Positions 58,563 through 64,000 of a stretch of 64,000 nt of DNA are shown here, one piece after another. The stretch comes from Steinernema hermaphroditum (Eukaryota; Nematoda; Chromadorea; Rhabditida; Steinernematidae), in NCBI GenBank assembly GCA_030435675.1, contig CM059623.1, positions 15,160,205 through 15,224,204 of the forward strand. Direction: 5' to 3'. Position 1 is the first letter of the stretch; every line of letters begins with the position of its first letter. Below the pieces are notes generated by a model. That model had not been told where the DNA came from. It saw nothing but the letters and a program-made list of their open reading frames with translations, and ran no database searches. A program made the translations under genes and the position numbers.

Positions 58563-59089
58563 CAGGGTTATCGGAATGTTCTGGAACATTTTTTGCAATG
58601 CTAATTTTCACAATTTTTCGGAGTTTTTACACTTATAGGACCACGGACGGGTATTTCAGCATGACTGGGCACCGGCCCATGGATCCAAATCAACGATGAG
58701 CTTCTTGGAAGACCAAATCCCGTGGTTTTGGGAAAAGTCAGTTTGGCCCTCAAACTCGCCGGATTTAAACCCGATGGACCACGCGATTTGGTCCATTTTG
58801 GAGGAAAAGGCCTGCCGAAGAAGACACGCCACCGTGGACGACCTGAAGCGCGATCTCCGGGCCGCTTGGGAAGAAATCAGCGTGGAAACACCCGCGGCGA
58901 TCGTCGAAAATTTCAAGAAGCCAGTGAAGGCCTTCTATCGACGCTAGAGGAGGCCATTTTGAATGAAATTCACGTTTTATGTGTAATTAAGCGTGCTGAA
59001 TAACGTAGTATTGTTCATTTTTGGAGTTAAAATGGTTTTGTTTGGGAAAAATTGTGTTTTTCACGTTCCAGAACTTTCCGATAACCCTG
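58563..59089 (+). mobile_element. internally deleted Tc1/mariner element, DD37D (maT-type)
   Basis: Inverted ends CAGGGTTATCGGAATGTTCT and AGAACTTTCCGATAACCCTG are flanked by TA on both sides (58561-58562, 59090-59091). Only about 75 bp of 5' sequence remain before the transposase 3' part, so most of the gene is deleted and the element cannot move by itself. Confidence 0.9.
58631..58947 (+). pseudogene. transposase C-terminal fragment (DD37D)
   Basis: The open frame reads VFQHDWAPAHGSKST.. with the second catalytic Asp in QHD, then WPSNSPDLNPMDHAIWSILE with the third Asp. Exactly 37 residues lie between them, the DD37D spacing of the maT clade. It ends FYRR stop. The first Asp and the DNA-binding domain are lost with the deletion. 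Confidence 0.88.
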
Positions 59090-59091
59090 TA

Positions 59092-61880
59092 TTGAAAAGG
59101 CGGAAGTTGGAGAGCGCAAACTAGCATATGAGAAAGGAAAAGCAAACACTATGATGAATAATTCTGCTAACAGCAAGTTCCGCATTCACTATTTGTGCGT
59201 GACAGATGTAGAGATTCCCAATAAATTGAGACTATAATCCTCGTATTTACAATATGTGAGCATGTTTTTGTGGCAGCGAATGGTACCTCTGACGCAACAA
59301 GGATTTATTTTTCATCAGTTCAGGAAAGCCTATTCGTGAATACGAAATTAACGGCAAGCAGGAGTTGCTCATGCAACGCAACAAAAACGAGCAATGGTAA
59401 CTCACGGAGCTTAGTTTTAACCGCAGCCCAGGTGACAGCTACTGATATTTTGGGAAAGTAATGGAGGACTACCTTAGAACCAGAGATGCCGACTGAGCAG
59501 AGCTCGATTTCAGCTCGATCCCAGACGGACACTTCGGAAGGTTCTCTTATAAGGTTCCCTTAAAAGCTGTGATGAGAGAGAGATACAGTATAATATTCCC
59601 ATGTTCCACAAGCATTTTGTGACAAAAACGAGCAGACCTGAGAATGTCAACAATGATATCAAGTGCAACTAAAAACTGAAAACATCGCGGCACAAGCAAA
59701 CATCTCTACACTCATATCGTATCAGTCATGTTACACAGCAAGGGGCGCAGATCCATTACACAACTTATGTATAAAGGAAAAAATTAAATCTACTACAGCA
59801 CAGCTTCTACATGTACCTGCGCTCCAACTTCTGCATAATGTACGCATGATCTGCAATTGGCCGAGGTGAATAAGGCTGAATTTCTACGACCACTGGAACT
59901 CACCAACCACTTCTTATCCATAGGAATATGCAGGCAATTCCATCCGACATTATGAGCTCCCATTTCTTTGCCAAGGCTGTTGACATCATCTTGGTGACGT
60001 TGATCATAGACCGGCCATGATGGAACATTTCCGGTCCATCACATCAAACAAAAATCAAAAGAGAAAAACAGAGTGACATGTATCAAACGTTAAAAATGCA
60101 TTCGAACAATGCGGGAGGCTGACGATTGCCCAAAGGAAAAGACACAAGGAAAAGCACTTTACGGCCATGATCAATATTTCATCTACGAATCGTGGTTAAT
60201 CGGTGCAACCATCATAAGCAAACAGCCAGTGACGAGTTTATTTTTGGTAATAAAACACTGCCATGACGAAATTTTTCACTTACACTTTGAAAAACAGACA
60301 ACAACGGGGTGTGAAGTATGACGAAGGGGCGAAAATAGTGAATAAAAATTGCTGAAAACAAGTAAAAAATAAAGCAGAACTCAGTCATCTGCTGATCTAC
60401 TATGGCGCAGCACCACCGCCGAATACTTAAAATTTAGAAAAGTGGCAGGATTATTCGTCTTTTGGGTTTGAAGCTTGTTATCAATGTCGCTAAAAAGTCA
60501 ACAAGCATCTATTGAATAAATGGCATTTCACGATGGATCATGGAACTATGGAACCCTGGTTCTCCAGGCCTTCTGAAAGCCGGGGCAATCATGGCGGACA
60601 ACAGTAAAGGCCAAAAATGACCGTTCACTCAACTCCTGCGAGCGAACGAAGCCTTTCTCCAAATTTCGGTCGGCGGAAGCCGATCGAATAATGCAAAATA
60701 AATTCAGCGATCTCAAAAACAGGAACACGTAAATTTTAAGAAGTTTTAAAACACTTTTTTTTTTAATCTATGATCCCCTTTCAGCCGGAGCCCAAAACCT
60801 GGATGGTTAGACACTTTAAAAAAAAGAATACATAGTTTGCCTACGACTCGCACTCAGCCTAAATTTGGTAAGCATGTCTCCTTAGCCTAGCGAAGGTGTT
60901 CCAGGTCCATAGGAATAAAAAAAATTGATGGGTTCTATCAGAGCAGAAGGTACAAGGTTAGCGCGGCTATTTTTCGCCTGTTTTTTTCGCAAATCTTATA
61001 AGCATCAAGAAGACTTTTTGGTAGACGCCGAACCAAAAGGCGAGACGAACTCAGGGAGGCAAAGACAACACACACGTGGCAGACCCATGCATCTGCACTA
61101 ATGATTGGTGCTCGGATCCGCGAACTGTAATAATTCCGATTCGGATTAAACAGTTACAGTAAGAAACATCCGTTTAGTGGCCCAGTAGGAGGAACATTTC
61201 GAGGTCTAAAAACACAAAAACGAAGAACCCCTTCTCAATGGTTAAAACATAGTACATCTATAAAATAAGCGATAACAATCTGGCTAATTAGTACAGCCCC
61301 ATTCATAAGTGCATATCTAAATGGAGCGAAAAATATTTGCAAAAAATGTGGAAACGATTTTCCGCCAAATTAGTCCGATTCTTCCAACTCCCAGGGGCGC
61401 CCGACAACTCTGTTGGCGACCAAACAACGCGAATAATCGATTCGCTTCCTGAGAAGGACGAAATCGACGGCGCTATCAAAGGTGAAGGAGGACAAATGGA
61501 CGAACGGCGACACCGAACGATCGATACTCTCGTCGTCGTCGGCGACGATGGCGGCGAAATAACAAATCAGTGATTGATGCGTCGCGAAGTTTGACGTTTG
61601 GCACACGCAAACAAAGGCGCTGTTTTTGGGCACTTCTTATTGGTGTGGGGTGCCGGCCCACGGCGCCCATTCACTTATCGATCCAATTTGTGCACTTCTC
61701 AACGCTTGCGCACTCCGATAACTATTCGAGAATTTGGGAATTGATGTGTGACCAAGGGTGAGAAGGGAATCGGTGAAGTGGAAATTTAATTGTGTCTCTG
61801 CGGAAGTAATTGTGAAAACAAGTGGCCAATGAAAGTGAGTGGGGGAATGAATAACTTTTTACTGAAAACTGAAAAAGTTA
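59092..61880. other. intergenic
   Basis: No gene supported. The motif AGAGATGCCGACTGAGCAGA occurs at 59482-59501 (see repeats). 61340-61680 is somewhat GC-richer, with open frames of doubtful meaning. Confidence 0.45.
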
Positions 61881-61952
61881 CTCCCCGGCCGGGAATCGAA
61901 CCCGGGTCTCGCACGTGACAGGCGCGGATACTCACCACTATACTACCGAGGA
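61881..61952 (-). tRNA. tRNA-Asp(GTC)
   Basis: 72 nt, acceptor TCCTCGG/CCGGGGA with G discriminator, D arm GTATAGTGGTGAGTATC, anticodon stem CGCGC/GTGCG with loop CTGTCAC (anticodon GTC), T arm CCGGG-TTCGATT-CCCGG. A TTTTT run follows on the minus strand within 10 bases. Confidence 0.97.
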
Positions 61953-62476
61953 TCTGATCACGTAGACCGTCAACAAGGGTACATGAAAAGCCCAAAATTC
62001 AACGACTTGAAGACGGAAATAATTAATAAACAACGTTGACCTGAGAATTCGTGCTACTTTACTTTAGTGTATGGTCCATAGGCATTGTAAGCATGCTAAA
62101 AGGAACGCGGTATCCTCCGATATGACATTCGTGTTTAACCCATGATTCCCAAACGGTTAAATACAAACATAAACTCAAAATGTTATCACTGGATCCTACC
62201 AGTTGCCTCTCCGAAGCCCGCGCAATGGGACTGTTGGCCGCTATGATGTCATGTACAGTCGAAGCCAGAAGAAGATCATCGTCAATTGTGTGATTCGTGT
62301 CCTTCTTGCACAATATGAGACGATGTAATGCCGTCGATTCGAGAAGATAAAATACGACAAAGTTCTTTTTTATGTAAGGATTTAATATGTGAATCCCTAG
62401 AGTCGCGGCCTATTCATCAATTTACTATATTGGGATAACTGTACTTTATTTCGCTAACATTGTATTAGATGTAAAT

Positions 62477-62926
62477 TTTATTTAAGTAAAATCGGCTGCT
62501 AATTAGCATAATATGAAACTCAAGGTTATTGCTTCTTGCTCATTTCGTTCCAGGCTTGCTGGTTCTCGGAATCGTTGTGGACTTGTCCCACAATGCAAGT
62601 ACAGCCTTGTGGAGTGCCACATATGCGTCCAGTATTAACATTGCGATGGCGCATGCAGGCTATGCAGGGCACGACTTCCGGATCGGGACTGCAGAACTGG
62701 TTAGAAGATGGACGGTTTCCTTTCTTGTCGCTCATTCTGAAAAGAAGCGGTGAGAAGTCGGAAGGAGGGGGGACGGCGATAGTGAAGAGGGACTCATCTG
62801 AGGGCTGCTTAAGTATAGCGAAGATCAATGACCTGTGCACTGAATTACTAAGTGAAGAACGTATGATCATCATTTCCGGTGATCACTTATCACACAGAAT
62901 GCGGAAAGAAAGAATACAATGAAGAT
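62477..62926. repeat. inverted duplication, left arm
   Basis: About 450 bp repeated in opposite orientation at about 63480-63932, about 80-95% alike depending on part. The arm spans the 5' flank, the small gene and its polyadenylation signal (AATAAA on the minus strand at 62477-62482). The two arms face away from a ~550-bp unique centre. Confidence 0.85.
62526..62735 (-). CDS. small Cys-rich protein, copy 1
   Basis: 69 residues starting MSDKKGNRPSSNQFC. Cysteines follow C-x8-C-x2-C-x11-C-x5-C-x1-C (positions 15, 24, 27, 39, 45, 47), followed by a hydrophilic QVHNDSENQ tail. There is no signal peptide or membrane span, so a cytosolic metal-binding or disulphide role is open; no family recognised. 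CTTCTTTTCAG|A lies directly before ATG, a spliced-leader-like acceptor. The frame is open 46 codons further up, but comparison with copy 2 shows that part changes only at amino-acid-altering sites, while the MSD part shows many silent changes, so MSD is the chosen start. Confidence 0.72.
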   Translation of the reverse strand: MSDKKGNRPSSNQFCSPDPEVVPCIACMRHRNVNTGRICGTPQGCTCIVGQVHNDSENQQAWNEMSKKQ

Positions 62927-62935
62927 CAGCATCGC

Positions 62936-63479
62936 AAGACTCTCTTGGAGACAAAAAGCCGACGGAGCCTTAAGCCGATAAGCCATTTCGCCACCATGGT
63001 GATTGGTGTCCTTCTATTGTTATCAGCAATCGCTCTCTCCTTGTTACAAACCGCTTAAGGTACACAATTTCCGAAACAATATGCAAACCCTTTCTTTTTA
63101 TTGTTGTGTATACAAAAACAAAGACCGAGATCAAATATCTGTACATCGACAAAGGAATTGAATCCCGTTGAGCTAAGTCTTGCCTCAGCGCTCGCTATGC
63201 CTTCGGTTTGCTAACAATGTGAAGGCTAAATTGTAACTATGCCAAGAAAGTTAGGATACGGTGTCTTCAAATGTGTAGACAAAAGGTCCCATCAGATAGT
63301 TGTCCAAACGTTTTCGAACTTTCATTTTTCTATGTCCCACCACAACTGGAATAAAGTGAAGTTGAAGGCTGTCTGCATTATGGAGTACCGTCTATTTCAA
63401 ATTTTGCATTGAAATTTTCATGTCTGAAATGTGATTACCATATAGGAAGCTGTTACCAACACAGTCGGATGATAAGAGG
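62936..63479. other. unique centre of the inverted duplication
   Basis: Shared upstream region of the two divergent small genes. No coding feature seen. Confidence 0.5.
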
Positions 63480-63932
63480 TTATTCTTCGTTGTATCCTTT
63501 CTTTCTGCATTCTGTGTGATAAGCGATCACCGGAAATGATGATCATACGTTCTTCACTTAGTAATTCAGTGCACAGGTCATTGATCTTCGTTATACTTAA
63601 GAATCCCTCAGATGGGCCCCTCTTCACTGTCGCCGTCCCCCCTCCTTCCGACTTCTCACTGCTTCTTTTCAGAATGAGCGACAAGAACGGAAACCATCCA
63701 TCTTCCAACGAGTTCTGCAGCTCCGATCCGGAAGTCGTATCCTGTATAGCCTGCATGCGCCATCGTAACATCAACAATGGTCGTATTTGTGGCACTCCAC
63801 AAGGCTGTACCTGCATTGTGGGACAAGTCCACAACGATTCCGAGAACCAGAAGCACTGGCGCGATATGAACAAGGAGCAATAAACCTTTGCTTCATATTG
63901 TGTTAATTAGCAGCCGATTTTACTTTAATAAA
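63480..63932. repeat. inverted duplication, right arm
   Basis: Reverse-complement partner of 62477-62926. The 5' flank (for example GATCACCGGAAATGATGATC then ATACGTTCTTCACTTAG) is nearly identical; the 3' UTR keeps TTAGCAGCCGATTTTACTT and the AATAAA. Confidence 0.85.
63674..63883 (+). CDS. small Cys-rich protein, copy 2
   Basis: 69 residues (MSDKNGNHPSSNEFC..), same length and same six cysteines as copy 1, with the core CGTPQGCTCIVGQVHNDSEN unchanged. TTCTTTTCAG|A precedes the ATG and AATAAA lies at 63927-63932, 44 nt past the stop. About 15 of 69 residues differ between copies, mostly outside the Cys core. The divergent arrangement suggests shared control from the centre. Function unknown. 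Confidence 0.72.
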   Translation: MSDKNGNHPSSNEFCSSDPEVVSCIACMRHRNINNGRICGTPQGCTCIVGQVHNDSENQKHWRDMNKEQ

Positions 63933-64000
63933 ATTTGTTTAAAAAATGTTTTTGGTCGGATAGTGCGCACTGATCGCATCGAAACATCAATAGGTGATTG

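Noticed and set aside
62736..62873. In-frame N-terminal extension of the small Cys-rich protein
   Set aside because: Every codon difference from copy 2 in this stretch alters the amino acid, and an acceptor TTTTCAG|A lies at its end, so it is taken as 5' flank.
1..64000. CRISPR arrays, prokaryotic operons, phage or integron structures
   Set aside because: No regularly spaced repeats and the whole window is intron-rich eukaryotic sequence.

Overview
The window looks like nuclear DNA of a rhabditid (clade V) nematode. It is AT-rich. Its genes are split by very short introns, mostly 39-65 bp, with GT..TTTCAG or TTTAG junctions, and TTTTCAG|A acceptors sit just before some start codons, as at spliced-leader sites. 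The genes belong to families known from this group: a dynamin, an EB-module cysteine-rich secreted protein, a Cys-loop receptor of the nematode LGC type, F-box-like proteins, a CDC42-like GTPase, a TBC1D5-like RabGAP and Tc1/mariner elements. I rebuilt exons by hand from splice junctions, phase and family expectation. No alignments were run.

Layout. 0-9 kb: a possible gene end at the left edge, a minus-strand dynamin broken by a palindromic 58-bp insertion, tRNA-Leu(CAG), a secreted Cys-rich protein and a mitochondrial-type enoyl-CoA hydratase. 8.8-18.7 kb: a tandem array of one RING-protein family, with two complete genes (10252-12323 and 16127-18213), two copies that keep only the last three exons, and stray exon fragments. 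Two MITE-type elements in the array have empty paralogous insertion sites inside the same array. 18.7-35 kb: mostly intergenic, with a 531-bp foldback element, tRNA-like relics and two cryptic, possibly decayed multi-exon coding regions (22.1-22.8 kb and 33.2-33.5 kb). 35.1-43.9 kb: a Cys-loop ligand-gated channel with a 6.7-kb first intron and a tRNA-Arg(ACG) nested in another intron. 44.8-50.2 kb: an F-box-like gene, a CDC42-like GTPase, a Zc3h12a/Regnase-type NYN ribonuclease and a second F-box-like gene. 51.3-55.9 kb: an eight-exon TBC1D5-like RabGAP. 58.6-59.1 kb: an internally deleted DD37D (maT-type) element. 61.9 kb: tRNA-Asp(GTC). 62.5-63.9 kb: a head-to-head inverted duplication carrying two copies of a 69-residue Cys-rich protein.

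The genes do not form one pathway. Dynamin, CDC42 and TBC1D5 are all membrane-traffic components, but that is probably chance. The most interesting material is the RING array, whose domain order is TRIM-like but reversed (putative propeller, then RING, Cys-rich zinc module and coiled coil), together with the structural events: template-switch-like palindromes, MITEs with provable target sites, and the inverted duplication of the small gene.
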